DNA from: Phaffia rhodozyma
Taxonomy: Eukaryota > Basidiomycota > Tremellomycetes > Cystofilobasidiales > Mrakiaceae
NCBI GenBank assembly: GCA_014706385.1
Contig: JACGZH010000005.1
Span: forward strand, 1-64,000
Direction: 5' to 3'
DNA length: 64,000 nucleotides
The notes beneath the pieces were generated by a model. That model made no database searches. It had not been told where the DNA came from and saw only the letters and a program-made list of their open reading frames with translations. How positions within the stretch are numbered: position 1 is the first letter of the stretch; each line of letters opens with the position of its first letter. A program made the position numbers and the translations under genes. Below, piece by piece: positions 28,765 through 40,378 of the stretch.

Positions 28765-30207
28765 ATGTCCTCAAGCACAACTACAGCACACACCATCGCC
28801 GTGGCCGGCGCGGTCGGAGGCTCGGCCGGGAACGATGGGTTCAACGCATCTGTCGGCTCATTGGTCGTCGACCAGCTCCTCAAGACGGAGGCCAAGGTCG
28901 TCGTCCTCATCCGATCGTCCTCGGTGAGTGTGCTTTGGGTGTGTGGTCCGTGTGGAGTCTGTGTGGTCGACTGGAGCCATAGTGTGTAGTACCGTGTGGC
29001 TGACGTTCTCTCTTGCGCGCTTTGTTTGTTATTCTCTGGAAACAGGCGGATCTCCCTCAGGTGGCCGAGCTCAAGAGGAAGGGTGTTCAGATCGCTGTTG
29101 TCGACTACTCGAACGCATCGTCGCTCGAGCGCGCACTCCAGGGAGTCGATCTTGTTGTGTCTGCCCTTGCCGGGGGAGGAACTGGTCTCCAGTTCACGTT
29201 GGATGATGCGGCCAAGGCTGCTGGTGCCAAGGCTTTCATCCCAAGGTAAGTTATCAGTGGCGCCCGACGGAGGAAACAGCCGTTCTTTGCCTTGTCTTGG
29301 CTTGTCTCCTCTCATACTGTCCTTCCTTGGGCTGAGCTGATATGGGCCAGGCCGGGCTGGGCCCATGACTGTGTTAGCAGATGAAACTGATCATGTCGCT
29401 CTTCTTTCTGTCTTCATCGACGCCTCGCCTGCACTCGCTGCTCACTCTCTTCCAGCGAGTTTGGAAAGGACGCGTCCAAGGCTGATAGCGACTCGCCGAA
29501 CTACGTCAAGAGGAAGCTTCAGCTTCACCTCGATAGCATCGGCCTGCCCTATGCCTGGTCTTCAGCGGTCTCTTCTCGGACTTTATTCCTTTCTTCTTGA
29601 AGTACGTCGCTCCTGTCTCTTCTGCTTTCTCTCTCCATCTCTGCGCTCAAGACTGGATGCTAACGTGCGGGCTGTTTCTGGTGAACCACAGGGGAGGCGA
29701 CGGCCAGATCGAGCTCGTCGGATCGGATGACGTGCCGGTCGACTTCATCAACAAGGCTGATGTGGCGTCCTATGTGGCTCATGTTGCGATCAGTATGTCT
29801 CTTGCTTTTGTGTCTTTTTGCGCCTGCCTTGCTCGCTCTTGTGCTATGGGCATGGTGAGACTGACTGTGCTTCCTACATCTGTGTGATCTGTCTTTCGTT
29901 GGCAATAGGCATTCCTGTCGCGAGCCTTAGTGGGCAGACATTCCGACTGAGCGGCTTCCGAACGACGTTCTTCAAGCTTGCCTCTTACCTTAAGAGCAAA
30001 CAGCCGGCGACGGAGGCGAAGCCTGAGATCGTGCGAGTGTCTGTCGAGGATGCGCTCACCAGTTTCAAGGAGCAGAGAAGCCCCATCGCTTACCTCAAGG
30101 CCAAGTGGGCGCAGGGTGAGGGAGTGGTGAGAACTGAGGAGCAGGTGGTGGAGACTCGCAAGGCGTTTGTCGGATGGGAGCCTCTTCCTGTGGAGAAGTG
30201 TCTCTAG
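28765..30207 (+). pseudogene. NmrA-like NAD(P)-binding protein with apparent frameshift
   Basis: Five exons are inferred: 28765-28923, 29046-29245, 29456-29601, 29692-29792 and 29909-30207. The N-terminus has a glycine-rich Rossmann loop, exon 2 ends and exon 3 begins with the conserved FIPSEFG motif of NmrA/isoflavone-reductase-like proteins, and exon 4 gives VDFINKADVASYVAHV. In exon 3 the homologous reading GLPYAW continues as VFSGLFSDFIPFFLK only after a one-base shift at about 29557. At that point TGGTC appears where TGGGTC would keep the frame. Without the shift the protein ends at a TGA in exon 3. This may be a true inactivating deletion or a homopolymer sequencing error. All splice phases on both sides are otherwise consistent. 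Such proteins bind NAD(P) and act as reductases or redox sensors. Confidence 0.7.
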
Positions 30208-30985
30208 AGCATCTTCCTGGTTGCGACGAAGGGACTGGCAGAGCATATGTAAGGTCCTGAGTCTAGAGAGAAGACGGAAGAGACGGAGTGAGACATGATG
30301 ATATGTACACATCTACACTGTCTGTCTTCCCATCATCGGCTTGCAAATGCCGAGCAAGATCGGTGCAAAGAAAGTCGAAGGAAGACAGCAGGAAAGTGTG
30401 ACGATTGGACCCAGTTGGTCCAGGCAGGATGCGTCAACGTATGATGTGTTTACACAAGTCGACCCTGACAACGTCTTCTTTCCTCCTTTCCTCCTTTCCT
30501 CCTTTCCTGCTTCCTGCTTCCTGCTCCCTGCTTCCTGTCGTTCTCCTCTGCATCTCGTTATTTAACACTTTAGGCGGAGTTTCGTTCGTCTCTGACGACA
30601 ACTGCGTTTCTGTCGCACTGAGCCAGAACGGGCATCGGTGTTCGCTGAGCCTCGGCTGCTATCGACTTTCGGCTTTGTCCGCTCGTCTTTCTTTCCGTCT
30701 CTATTCTTTCCATCTCTTTTCTTTTCTTTTCGGATGGTCGTAAGTCTTTTAGATAACCCGATTGATCAAGTGAGACATTCGGGCGGTCAACGCCGAGATT
30801 ACAGATCAATCCCGACACGGATCACGCCAATCTTCTGTCGGCTGTGTTCTCACATCTTGACCTTATACAAACCGTGGTGACATCAGCCTTGAGTCCTACA
30901 AACACAGCGCTCGGCCCAACGCCCTCCGTCCCATACACTGACATACACATACACACACACATACTCCGGAGCAACGAACACTATC
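30208..30985. other. Intergenic, no supported gene
   Basis: It holds a run of CTTTCCTCC/CTTCCTGC-type repeats (about 30478-30540) and T-rich sequence. Directly before 30986 is an ACACAC tract. No coding frame stands out. Confidence 0.5.
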
Positions 30986-31576
30986 ATGCGTGTTCTCGTC
31001 CTCGAATACGACCCGCTCTGGGCCGAAGCCTTCGAACAGATCAGATCCCAGCTGCTCACAATCCTGTCAAACGTCCCGATAGTCAGTATCGAGCATGTAG
31101 GCAGTACATCCATTCCTGGTCTCGCCGCGAAACCGATCATCGACATCGACATCGTCGTTGCCCCCAAAGACATCTTTCCTGCGTTCTCAGCGCTCTCGAC
31201 AGGAGGATATACTTACAACCCTGAACCCCGTAACATCGACAGAGCCTCCTTCAGGTACAACAAGCACACCCATGACTCGGGCGGTGGTGCGCCGACCGAA
31301 GACGGCGGTGTGAGAAGAGCAGTCTACCTGAACATCCCAACCGGGGTCTCTCTCAAGAACCATCTGGCGGTCCAAAGGGTGTTGCTGACTGACCGAGACC
31401 TTCTCGAAGAGTACGCTGCCGTCAAGAAGACACTAGCGAACGACGAGTTTGACCACATCAGCGACTATGGGTCGGCAAAAGCTCCCGTGCTGAGAAAGAT
31501 ACTTGCCAAGAGTGATCTGGCCGATTCCGACCATGAGGAGATCGCGAGGTTCAATGGTGTGTCATCAATGAAATGA
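30986..31576 (+). CDS. GrpB/UPF0157 family protein (nucleotidyltransferase fold)
   Basis: A single exon of 196 aa begins at the first ATG and ends in TGA. The early segment EHVGSTSIPG (H37, G39-S40-T41) and KPIIDIDI (P50, D53, D55) form the signature of the GrpB family, which shares the GSx...DxD core of nucleotidyltransferases. The end pattern, with RDxLxEYxxxKxxLA, is also typical. GrpB-type proteins are common in bacteria and scattered in fungi. Their substrate is unknown. The lack of introns, in contrast to almost all neighbours, is compatible with acquisition from bacteria, but this is only an inference. Confidence 0.85.
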   Translation: MRVLVLEYDPLWAEAFEQIRSQLLTILSNVPIVSIEHVGSTSIPGLAAKPIIDIDIVVAPKDIFPAFSALSTGGYTYNPEPRNIDRASFRYNKHTHDSGGGAPTEDGGVRRAVYLNIPTGVSLKNHLAVQRVLLTDRDLLEEYAAVKKTLANDEFDHISDYGSAKAPVLRKILAKSDLADSDHEEIARFNGVSSMK

Positions 31577-31979
31577 GTCAGTCCCTTCTTCGAGCACGGT
31601 CCATCTCCACCCGTCCACCGAGTACCTGTAGGACACTGACTGACTGCACAGGCTACTTGTCGACGATTATGCTAGTACAGCTCGGTCAGGTCTTAGAAGG
31701 ATGGTGTTCGCAGCGGGGCAATGGACAGACCGGATGCGAGCGCCGAGAGAATCAGATAGGTATGAGCCTTGTCTACCACCACAACACTTGCGTTGATACC
31801 GACAAAGAGACTGGCTCGCACATGTACAGTGTAGAAAAGGGCTGAGTGAGGGGTGTTGAGTTAAAATCGAAGAGAGTGAGCAAAGAAAAGAAAAATGAAA
31901 TGAAATGAAATGAAATGAAATGAAATGAAATAAAATGAAATAAAATGAAGAGACAGATCACAAAAGCCTTGTAGGAGTT
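31577..31979. other. Intergenic with (AAATG)n microsatellite
   Basis: No gene was seen. At about 31893-31948 GAAAT/AAATG units are repeated about ten times in tandem, and the following dispersed element begins 30 bp later. Confidence 0.65.
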
Positions 31980-32088
31980 TCACTGAGATAGAAGGATAAA
32001 AATGGACTTTTCGTTCTGGCACGCGTTCGAAGCCACGTCCTCATTGATACCTCAAAAACGCATACATACCACCCAGCTGTCTCAGTGA
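31980..32088. repeat. 108-bp dispersed element with inverted ends, copy B
   Basis: It begins TCACTGAGA and ends TCTCAGTGA, again a perfect 9-bp inverted repeat, but with two changes relative to copy A (15030-15137) that are compensated on the opposite arm. It shares AATGGACTTTTCGTTCTGGC and GTCCTCA with copy A at the same spacing, and its length is within one base. An ACG/CGT stem closes the central hairpin where copy A has ACT/AGT. A tRNA-His gene lies 230 bp downstream. Confidence 0.6.
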
Positions 32089-32320
32089 GGACGGATCGTG
32101 AAACCAGGGAAATAGAGGAAAACGAGTTAGAAAGCCTATAGCTTTTCGGAGAGAGACCCTGGGAACACTGCGCAGAAAGAAACGGAGGGTGTTGCCTGAT
32201 AGAAAGGGGGATTAACAAATTACAGATAATAGAATGTCAAGACTGCTGAACACCCAACATCCAACAAGCGATCTCTCGCAAGCTGCGCTTGTTCCATGCG
32301 AGCGCCGACCTTCACAACAA

Positions 32321-32414
32321 GATCGTATAGTATAGTGGTTAGTACTTCCGCTTGTGGTTCTTCAACCGAAACGTCAAGTCGCGGACGACGGGTGTTCAAT
32401 TCACCCTACGGTCA
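32321..32414 (+). tRNA. tRNA-His (GUG) with 22-nt intron
   Basis: The acceptor stem GATCGTA pairs with TACGGTC, discriminator A follows at 32414, the anticodon stem TCCGC pairs with GCGGA, and the T-arm is GGGTG, TTCAATT, CACCC. The anticodon GTG is at 32354-32356. The 29 nt between the anticodon stem arms exceed a 7-nt loop by 22, placing an intron at 32358-32379, one base 3' of the anticodon as is standard for nuclear tRNA introns. TTTTTTT at 32417-32423 is the Pol III terminator. The extra G at position -1 is added after transcription in eukaryotes. Confidence 0.93.
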
Positions 32415-32423
32415 GATTTTTTT

Positions 32424-32823
32424 GGTGTCCTGTTCTTGCGCCCTTTCGTTTCTGCTTTTCTTGCTCAACATATTCACTCCATCCGAGCAGTGTTCACAGG
32501 CAGACACTGAGGCAAAAAAGTGTATGACCACACATCTGTGCCCGGACACATAGGGAGACGCCGAACGACACGAAGACATAGTGACTCAGTGGCACGGTGA
32601 TACAGAAGCACAAAGCTACTGAAAGATATCGATACAAGGATAGAAGGATACAGAGATACACACACACACACACACACACTCACACACACACACACACACA
32701 TGTAGACGCCGTCCACCTCGACTGGCGACATGGCCGGGCGGACGACAAACGCTCGCTGTGATCTGGATGAGAGTGTCCACAGACAGTCAAGCTGTCTGAC
32801 TCAGGCCGTCCGACGCAGGCTCA
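32424..32823. other. Intergenic with (CA)n microsatellite
   Basis: A CA dinucleotide tract runs from about 32656 to 32700 with one interruption. No gene was seen in the interval. Confidence 0.7.
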
Positions 32824-34521
32824 TCAGGCTGATGGATCGAGATAGGCATCGAAAGCCTCCCGAGTGAGCACGACACCCCCTATGGAGACGGCCAGACACA
32901 TCCTGTCAGCCATGGCCGGTATGCAGAGGAGCTTACACAAGAGTCTCGAGGCAGCAGGCACTCACAGTGTTGCAGCGTCTGCCTCAGGATGGGTGCGATC
33001 TCGGGATCATCCCATGCATCGTCATGTTGGGAGTGGGATGCGGCTGTCGACAAGGCCAGGTGTTGTATGAGTACCAAGAACAGACATGTCAAGTTGTGGA
33101 ACAAACCAGACGACCAGCAGACCGGTGGATCAGCGTGAGAGGAGATGGATATCAGACAAGTAGGTCGTGTTGGTCTACCTACCTTTTCTCACCAGACTCG
33201 TCTTGAACCGGCCTCTGGGGCCTGCGCACCCATTCCATCGGCCTATCTGACGCACGTCATCGGCGGTCCGACGTCCTAGGAAGAAACGGCAGTACCACTA
33301 AGATGTTCAGCGAGGCAACCATCGGGGTCATCAGCATGTACTAAAGGCAAAACGCGATGTACTGGAAGAAAGACGCGATGCACATCGGGAGCAGTTGGGC
33401 TCACCTGAAACCAGCCACGAGGGTCTTGAGGTCGGATCCATCTGTTATAGACGTGACATGACATGGCATAGCATGACAAGGCAAAACTCAGCTCACCTTC
33501 CGACAACGAACACAAAGAAAGCAGGAGGACTGACCCTTGCTTTTCCCAGTCTTCTATTGACTGTGATGCTTTCACGCCGTACTTGTTTACTTCTGGACGG
33601 TATGTTTGCGAACAAAGAAGCTGGTCAGCTGTCACAACAAGTGAGCCGTCCGGTCGAATCAGTTGAAATCAGGACGAATCAGATCGGGTCACATCATCAG
33701 ATCGCAAATATAAACACACGTCAGATCACATACTATACACACTGCCATATCTATGATGCTTGCTTTCTCACCATCGAGGCCTTCATACCATTCGTCCGGA
33801 AGCGAGTCGTAGTCCGCCGGTACGGTTCGCCGAAGGACGGATGAGTAGAACTCTCTTTGTAGAATAGAGGAAAGCTTGAGACAGACATCGACCAAAGCAC
33901 GGTAGTCTGAGTAGTACAGAACTTACCTCCAGTAAGATCCATCAAAGCTTCCCTCTCGAAGCATCTCCCACGGAGCCATGTTTGGTGTGAAGCCTTCGTA
34001 GCCAGCCTCGAAACGGAATGTCCCGTCGTCGTCTCTCGCAGGTTGAGGCGCGACGATCGAGTAGTCGACATCGTCCTCAACATACGGAGAAGGCGCTCGA
34101 GGTAGCTGCCGGATCGCCTTTCTTACTGCAGGAGGTGAGTCTGAGTAAACCCGGCGAATACTGCCCTGCTTGTCATCCATCGATGCAGCGATAGAAAGGT
34201 GGTCTGAGTATATAGGCGCATCGAGAGCAGATATTCGGGCTGACTGTCGAATAGGGACTGCTCGAGCTCGCTCATACGGCTTGGATCGAGCCGGCCTTCG
34301 GTTCTTTGGTTTTCCATCAGGCTCAGCCTTCGGTGTTGGAGCTGGCTTCGTCTGATGATCGAGCCGTATGCAGCATGGGAAGCGAGAGATCAGCAACATA
34401 GACGATTACGGGAACGACACAAAATAGCAGCATCTACCTGAACGGGATCTATACCTAGCGACGCTAGCAGAAGCTGGTTGGCTCTGATGTTTTCCTGTCT
34501 AGCTAGCTCATATTCGGACAT
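32824..34521 (-). CDS. Conserved eukaryotic protein with GFTPN and WYCRFF/GRW motifs, function unknown
   Basis: Eight exons are inferred, all in matching phase: 34521-34438, 34351-33927, 33854-33772, 33592-33535, 33441-33405, 33297-33183, 33043-32966 and 32879-32824, giving 311 aa. The N-terminus (MSEYELARQENIRANQ, then LLASLG) is a short helix common to many fungal nuclear proteins. Then come a basic linker, GFTPNMAPWEML (about 149-160), SYWR, DPRGWFQ (223-229), WYCRFF (230-235), RQIGRW and a final LRQTLQHWG helix. I recall this motif order from uncharacterised proteins of plants, fungi and some bacteria, but no function. Its ATG lies 244 bp from that of the divergent PSD gene, so the two probably share a promoter. 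Confidence 0.8.
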
Positions 34522-34765
34522 CGCTTCCGGTGCAACAGTGTACAGATGTTCGGGCAGAAACTGAGACAGAATGTGTTTTCTACTAGATAGAAAACCAAGT
34601 CGAAGGAGTTGAGTAGAAAAACAGGCGAACTTCATCCGTCGCGACTGGCATGAAGCGTATCTCGGTTGACGTCACTATTGCATTCGCCGCGACCGGTCAA
34701 CATCGCCAGACCGAGATGGCCTCTGGCACTCGCTGTTGTTCACGCCTGAACAATCATCTCGCAAG
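34522..34765. promoter_or_regulatory. Shared divergent promoter (GFTPN gene / PSD)
   Basis: Only 244 bp separate the two divergent start codons, so the 5' UTRs and promoters of both genes must lie here. A TGACGTCA palindrome-like site (GTTGACGTCACTATT, about 34665-34679) resembles a bZIP/CRE binding site; its use is an inference. Confidence 0.5.
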
Positions 34766-36887
34766 ATGCACATCCCAAGCTTCGGCCAACCTAAATCCTC
34801 TCCAAACTCGGTTTCTCATGAGACCGTCAAGACGGCCAACAAAGACGAGAACCCGGTCAAACTACAAGCAGCCCTCGAGGATCTTGTCCAGCCGGGCAGT
34901 GTGCAGAGCGTTGAGCAAGGTGTGTTCTCGCGTTGCCCAAGACCGCCTATCTTCGTACCGTCAGATCGATCTCGACCGAGTTCTGACCGGCTGGTGGCTG
35001 GATCTGTGACTTGTGTCGATATCCTGGCCAACATCTGGACTAGCCGGCAAGACAGACTCCTGCGAGTCCGATGCTCATTCGTATCAGTCTCAAGAAGGAG
35101 GCTCGAAGCGAGGCTGGCTTGCCAAGTTCTTTGACCAGGACGATATGAACAAGGTGAGAAGGACCCCATAAGGCGTCTGTCGCCTGCTATAGCTTCTGTA
35201 CTGGCGGTCTTTTGGTCCCTTGTGCTGGCTGCTGATGAGACTTTGTGTTTCCCAGCTTTTTGCTTCTGAACATATGGGAAAGTAAGCCTGTCTTGCAAGG
35301 ACATAGCGACCGTGCTCGACCGGACGCCGGCGTAGCTGATCTGCCGCTGGTTGTCCACCCTTGTAGCTTTGTGATCGTCCGGTCGACAGGAGAGAGGATC
35401 TTTGAAGAGATGCCGATCTATGTCCGGATGTGAGTGATATGTCTCGAGTTTCTATATACATCCTCTCGCTCTACTCGGCCCATTTGCCTTGAAAGCGTTC
35501 GACTGAGCCATGACTCTATGGAACCCAACTGTGGTCCCTCCAGTGGCATGCATCTACTCTTCGTGACTGGCCATCCGTTGATGTCTCAGGCCAAGATCGA
35601 AAAGCTGCTACTCGCTCAGAGTGTGAAACAAGGCCAGACGTTCGATGCCATGGGTCCCCAGGTGAGTCAAGCCGGACAGACACCTGCTCGTCTTGTCAGA
35701 CGTGACTAGATGCTGATGATTCTCGATCTTCCAGGTTCTTCCTCACATACAATCGTTTGTCGATCAGTTTGGACTGCCGCTTTCTGATCTTTTGGAACCT
35801 GATCTGAGCAAGTACAATGTATGTCATCTGTCTGACTGATTGAGAGGACTGTCAAGCTCAGCGTTTTGACACGTGGTCTGACATACCTTGTTCCCAGACG
35901 TTCAACGAGTTCTTCTACCGGAAGCTCAGAGCGGATGCTCGACCTATCGCTTCGCCTTCCGACCCGGCAGTGGTAGTCTCCCAGGCGGACTGCCGACTGA
36001 CTGTTTGGCAGTGTGTTGAGGATGCCACCCGGATATGGTAAGCATGGATCTCGCGATGGGTGATGCATCTCACTAGATGTCCTCTGTCTCAAGATGTTTG
36101 CGACTGGACGTCTGTCTTTGGTTGATGTCGATACCTAGGATCAAAGGAAAGCAGTTTACTATCCCTGCGCTACTGGGGAGCGAGGCCTTTGCCTCCACTC
36201 TCGGCCCCAGTCCTGCTGTTGCAGTCTTCCGGCTGGCCCCACAGGACTACCATCGGTTCCATACGCCAGTGTCTGGAACGCTTGGAAAGAGCATAAACAT
36301 CCCAGGGAAGCTGTACACTGTAAACCCGGTGCGTCCTGCTGTGGTCGACTGCGTGTGTTTCGCCGTTCAGACCGTCTAGGAGGTGGCTACGTGGGCTGAT
36401 ATGTGCTGTTGTGTGGGGCCATCTTCTGAAACGCAGCAAGCGATTAACGAGGACCTGGATGTCTTTACTGAGAACTCGAGATCGGTCCTTCCTATCCATC
36501 TTCCTTCGGGCCAAACTGTGTACGTCGTTGCCGTCGGGGCCATGCTGGTTGGTTCGATTAACTGGACGCACACCCAGCAAGGGACGAAGGTAGAGAAAGG
36601 AGACGAGCTTGGTTGGTTCGCGTACGTACCGAGCTTCTGTGCTGCCTTGATCGTTTGCCCTGATCGCTGCTCAGGTCTAGAAGGGTAAACGAGATATGCT
36701 TAGCCAGCATAGACTGACATGGATCGTCTCGTTTTGAGATCTCGACGTCAACAGATACGGTGGGAGCACGGTGATCCTTGTGACGCCCACAGGAAGTACG
36801 ACCTGGGATGAAGACATCAGAAGATCAAGCGAGCAAGCCATGGAAACCATGGTCCGGGTGGGCGAGAGGATAGGAGGGCTCAACTGA
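34766..36887 (+). CDS. PSD: Phosphatidylserine decarboxylase
   Basis: Ten exons are inferred, in consistent phase: 34766-34919, 35044-35153, 35256-35281, 35367-35429, 35544-35661, 35735-35818, 35898-36037, 36139-36328, 36437-36621 and 36755-36887, giving 400 aa. The enzyme converts phosphatidylserine to phosphatidylethanolamine. The conserved FNEFFYRKL, the APQDYHRFH-like box and the C-terminal GGST at 359-362 are visible. Self-cleavage before the serine of GGST creates the pyruvoyl cofactor. A short N-terminal SKRGWLAKFF...MNK segment precedes the catalytic domain. No signal peptide or mitochondrial presequence is evident and no C2 domain is present, unlike yeast Psd1 or Psd2, so localisation is open. 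Basidiomycetes often carry several paralogs. Confidence 0.9.
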
Positions 36888-38036
36888 GAGCGTGTAGTAC
36901 AGGTCTCGGTAGCTGGATATGTCTTTGCCAGCTTTGTGTATCGTATCATGAGGTCAGAATGATATGCATTTTGCTAGCTTGATTATGACTGGCTCGACAT
37001 ACTGTTTATCATCAGCAGCGCTCAAATTAGCCTAATTCAAAGGGTAAAATATCACGTCGTAGGAAAGCCTAACGAACATCACAGACAGCCGTCACGGTTG
37101 TATCTTGGTTCATACCTCACACCTTCTGGTGATCCATCAGCCAAGCCCCAAACTTTTCTTTCCGTGCGGACATGGATATAGAAAGATCAACTAAAATTCA
37201 TATGTTCTTTCAACCCATACACCAAATCGAGATACGACGTCAAAATGTGTCGTGATAATAACAATAAAAAGATGAAAGCTAAAAAACCCAAGTTAAACTC
37301 TGTCCCAAGATCTGGAGCTTGCAACGAAAGGAAGCTGGTCCAGTATCATCGTCGAGGAGATCATGACAGTATTGGCCTCACTGATTGGGAGAGTACAGTC
37401 TATGATAGCTAGTTCGCAGGGATCATGTTTGTTTATGAATCACAATATGCGAATTTAGCGCAAAGTCCTATAAGTGGTAATGGCAAGAATGTTTCGAAGA
37501 AGGAGTATATGTCGAGAAGACAAAGAGAAGATAGGAAAGGACTGAAGACGAGGAAGGCTCTGATCTTGATATCCAAGAATGACATGAAATGATAGGGTCG
37601 ATAAGAAGATAGAGGGAACCCGTCCGGTAGGTACGATCAGAAGAACTATCTGGGAGGTTCTGGAATGAGAGGATGGTGATGCAGTGTATCTAATACAAGC
37701 ATCAAATAACGACAGTATCTGATAAGTTTACCCATCCCACAGGCGTCGCCCCGGTTGACGCAGATCAGTCAGAGGGAGAGACACTGCATATCGGAGGGAC
37801 CACAGGAGACACGGGACAGAGCCGCGCGAGATCATGAAATAGAGGGACGATCAGCGATTGTCTCGGCTGAGGGTTACTATCACCAAGCCTAAGGCTTATC
37901 ATAGATCGGTGCACGCGACGGTGAAATTCCGATGGAAATCCCATTAATCGGTCATCCAGATCGAGTATGTATTCCCATCAGATCACTAGTTTCCTCTGAG
38001 TAATCGTACAGTGTCCTGGTTCTCTTGCTCTTCATC
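36888..38036. other. Intergenic, no supported gene
   Basis: About 1.1 kb of relatively AT-rich DNA with many stops in all frames. I see neither coding structure nor repeats. Confidence 0.55.
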
Positions 38037-38942
38037 ATGACATCTTCCCTGTCATTACGAGATGTTATCGCTCAAGAATCTCATCCGTGGGAATATTTAT
38101 GGACTAGGAGTATAACTCCATGGGATAGAGGAGCGGCCAACCCGTACTTGCTCGACTTTATCGAGAAACCGCCTAATGGCATAGATTTGCCCCGAGGAGG
38201 AAAGGCCTTGATCGCTGGCTGTGGACGGGTCGGTCAGCCTCGCTCTCTAAAATTTGGCATGCGAATGACTGAAACATTTTTTCCACTTTGAGTACCTTAG
38301 GGGTATGATGTAGCATTGTTTCGAGACGCAGGATTTCAAGCATGGGGAATTGATATCTCTGAAACGGCCGTCCAAGCGGCACGGAAGTAGGCATTCCATT
38401 TTGATATCTACATTTAAATCAGCATATTCTCAGTATGCATCATTCTGAGACTTTGTTCTATCCGAATGTTTTAGATGGATTTCGAGCGCACCATATGATG
38501 CAACGTCTTCTGGAGGCACAGCAGAGTTTCATGCTGTAGACTTCTTCGAGTTTCCTATACCCGACGGAGGGTTTGAGGTGGGTTTCTCCCGTTCTTTCTT
38601 CTTGATGCTACAAGCCGTTCTCTGTTATGGAATATTTTCCTGTGTTACTTATGCTTATCCGACCCAATCTTTCAGATCGCTTGGGATCTCACCTTCTTCT
38701 GCGCTCTTCATCCCTCCCAGCGAGAGGCCTGGGCAAAGAGATATACAACGCTCTTATCATCCAACCCACGTGCGCTGCTTGTCACTCTTTGCTTCCCAAT
38801 CGATGGAAACAGACTCGGCGGACCACCTTGGAGCGTCAGTGTGGAGGCATATGAGGCTGTTCTGAGTGGAAACTTAGGATGGAAAAAGATCCACGAAGGA
38901 CCCGGGGGTGAGGGAGGACGGTTGGTTGTGTGGGGTCGATGA
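38037..38942 (+). CDS. TPMT/thiol-halide methyltransferase family protein
   Basis: Four exons are inferred: 38037-38228, 38301-38386, 38475-38577 and 38676-38942, giving 215 aa. The ATG at 38037 starts a protein with the family entry motif PWDRGAANPYL. ALIAGCGRGYDVALF is the AdoMet-binding motif I, GIDISETAVQAAR is motif II, and WDLTFFCALHP and VTLCFPID are the later core strands. Members methylate thiols, thiocyanate or halides, and plant HOL and fungal homologs detoxify thiol compounds. The first intron uses a weak GTCGGT donor directly after the AdoMet motif. The substrate cannot be told from sequence. Confidence 0.87.
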
Positions 38943-39192
38943 AGCGGCTTAATGAGTGATTCGAGTCATACTCTAACATGTATCAAACGTCGTCTATATT
39001 ATATCCATCGTATCCATCATGCCAGCATCTCTGGGCTATCACCACCATCTCTATCAAAGAACCTCAACTTTGTCTTTCTTTTTTTTCTTTGTCTCTTTTT
39101 ATGTCCATATCTTCGTCTGTTGACTGTAGAGTTTCACCGAGTCGTTCATTGTGGCGACGGCCAGTCGGACCGGTCAAAGAGAAACCCGGTCA

Positions 39193-40274
39193 ATGGAGAT
39201 TCCTGCGAACAACGAGGCACCAATCCCGACAGCTTACAAAACAAAAAGAACTCGAGGTGATGAGAATTCTTAGCCATGTTAGATCACTCCTCTGCATCAG
39301 ACCACTTCTTCACGTTAGAACACTCATCAATCGGCTCGAAGGGTGTCGCTCCCCTTGTGTCCGATGTAAAGCGCAAGAGAACGGATTAGAACCCGGTTAG
39401 GGTTACCTTGCAGCTGATACTACTACCACTGACAGATGCTCAGCCTATCATTAGGTTGGCCATTCAAGGCGACTGGATCGCCCATGTCTTCTCTATCGCT
39501 CATGATACAGAGTATTGATCCGTGCTGTTTCAGCAGTCCTTCTGGTGTCGTGAACGGTGAAGGTCGGCTTTGGCTCCTTACTCGCCTCTGAACCCCCTGC
39601 GGGCCCGATCGAGTCGGTCGTCGCCTGGCTGGGTTGTACAACATCTGACGCGCCTCATCTTCTGAACGGAGATATCTCCGCTGGGGTGCCCACATCAGCT
39701 GTGAGCAAGCGTAACATAAGCTGACGCTTTGTCTGTCGGCAGGACGTCCAAGCGCCTTTCTGGCCTTCGGCGACGGTGCACACTCGTCAACTTCTCGTGG
39801 GCACGCCGCCGGTCCTTTAAAGACGCTGTTTACCAAGCGGAAAGCTCCTGCGCGTCTCTGAGTTTGAAAAGTCTGGGAGTATCGGACGTCGAGAGTGTTT
39901 CAAGTACCATGGCAAGTCTTTGCAGAGGAGCAAAGCGTGAGAGCTCAAGGAATGTTGAATCGTCTGTAGAGTAAGTCCCGTACTTGGTACATATCAAGAT
40001 AATGTTCCCAGTACTCTGTGGTTTTTATGCTTGCTCTCAGACTTGATAGAACAGATATATTAATGCGTTCTACAACATACTGCACTTGAACCTACACCAG
40101 GATGAAAACGAAGGGGCAAGGATGTTGGTGCTTGATCCTGCCGCTGCTGCTTTGGCCGCTGAGGCTGACGCTAAGACTGATGCTGATGCCAAGGCCGACG
40201 CTATGTCATCGACGGGGCAAACTAAATTCATGACCCATGGGGATCATGGTGGTATGCGATCTGAGGACACCTAA
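39193..40274 (+). CDS. Possible multi-exon hypothetical gene
   Basis: This is a tentative model. ATG at 39193 opens MEIPANNEAP...KTKRTR, a GT at about 39257 could splice to about 39341 giving CRSPCVRCKA, a pair of CxxC-like motifs. A late exon from about 39745 to 39972 (WARRRSFKDAVYQ, ending RNVESSV) splices well to 40056, giving YINAFYNILHLNL and an Ala/Asp-rich tail ending at 40272-40274. The middle exons are unresolved, and a 137-aa frame on the minus strand competes for 39423-39836. A zinc-cluster regulator is conceivable from the Cys pattern but not supported enough to claim. Confidence 0.3.
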
Positions 40275-40378
40275 GTCTAAATAGGCGATGTATCGACCAC
40301 CATCAGTTAAGAATGCTCCCATCAAGCTTAAGTCTTATTGAATATATTCAGTATAATATAGACCTCGTTCTGTTGCCT

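Noticed and set aside
39389..39402. GGTTAGGGTTACC telomere-like motif
   Set aside because: A single unit that coincides with a possible splice donor; no array.
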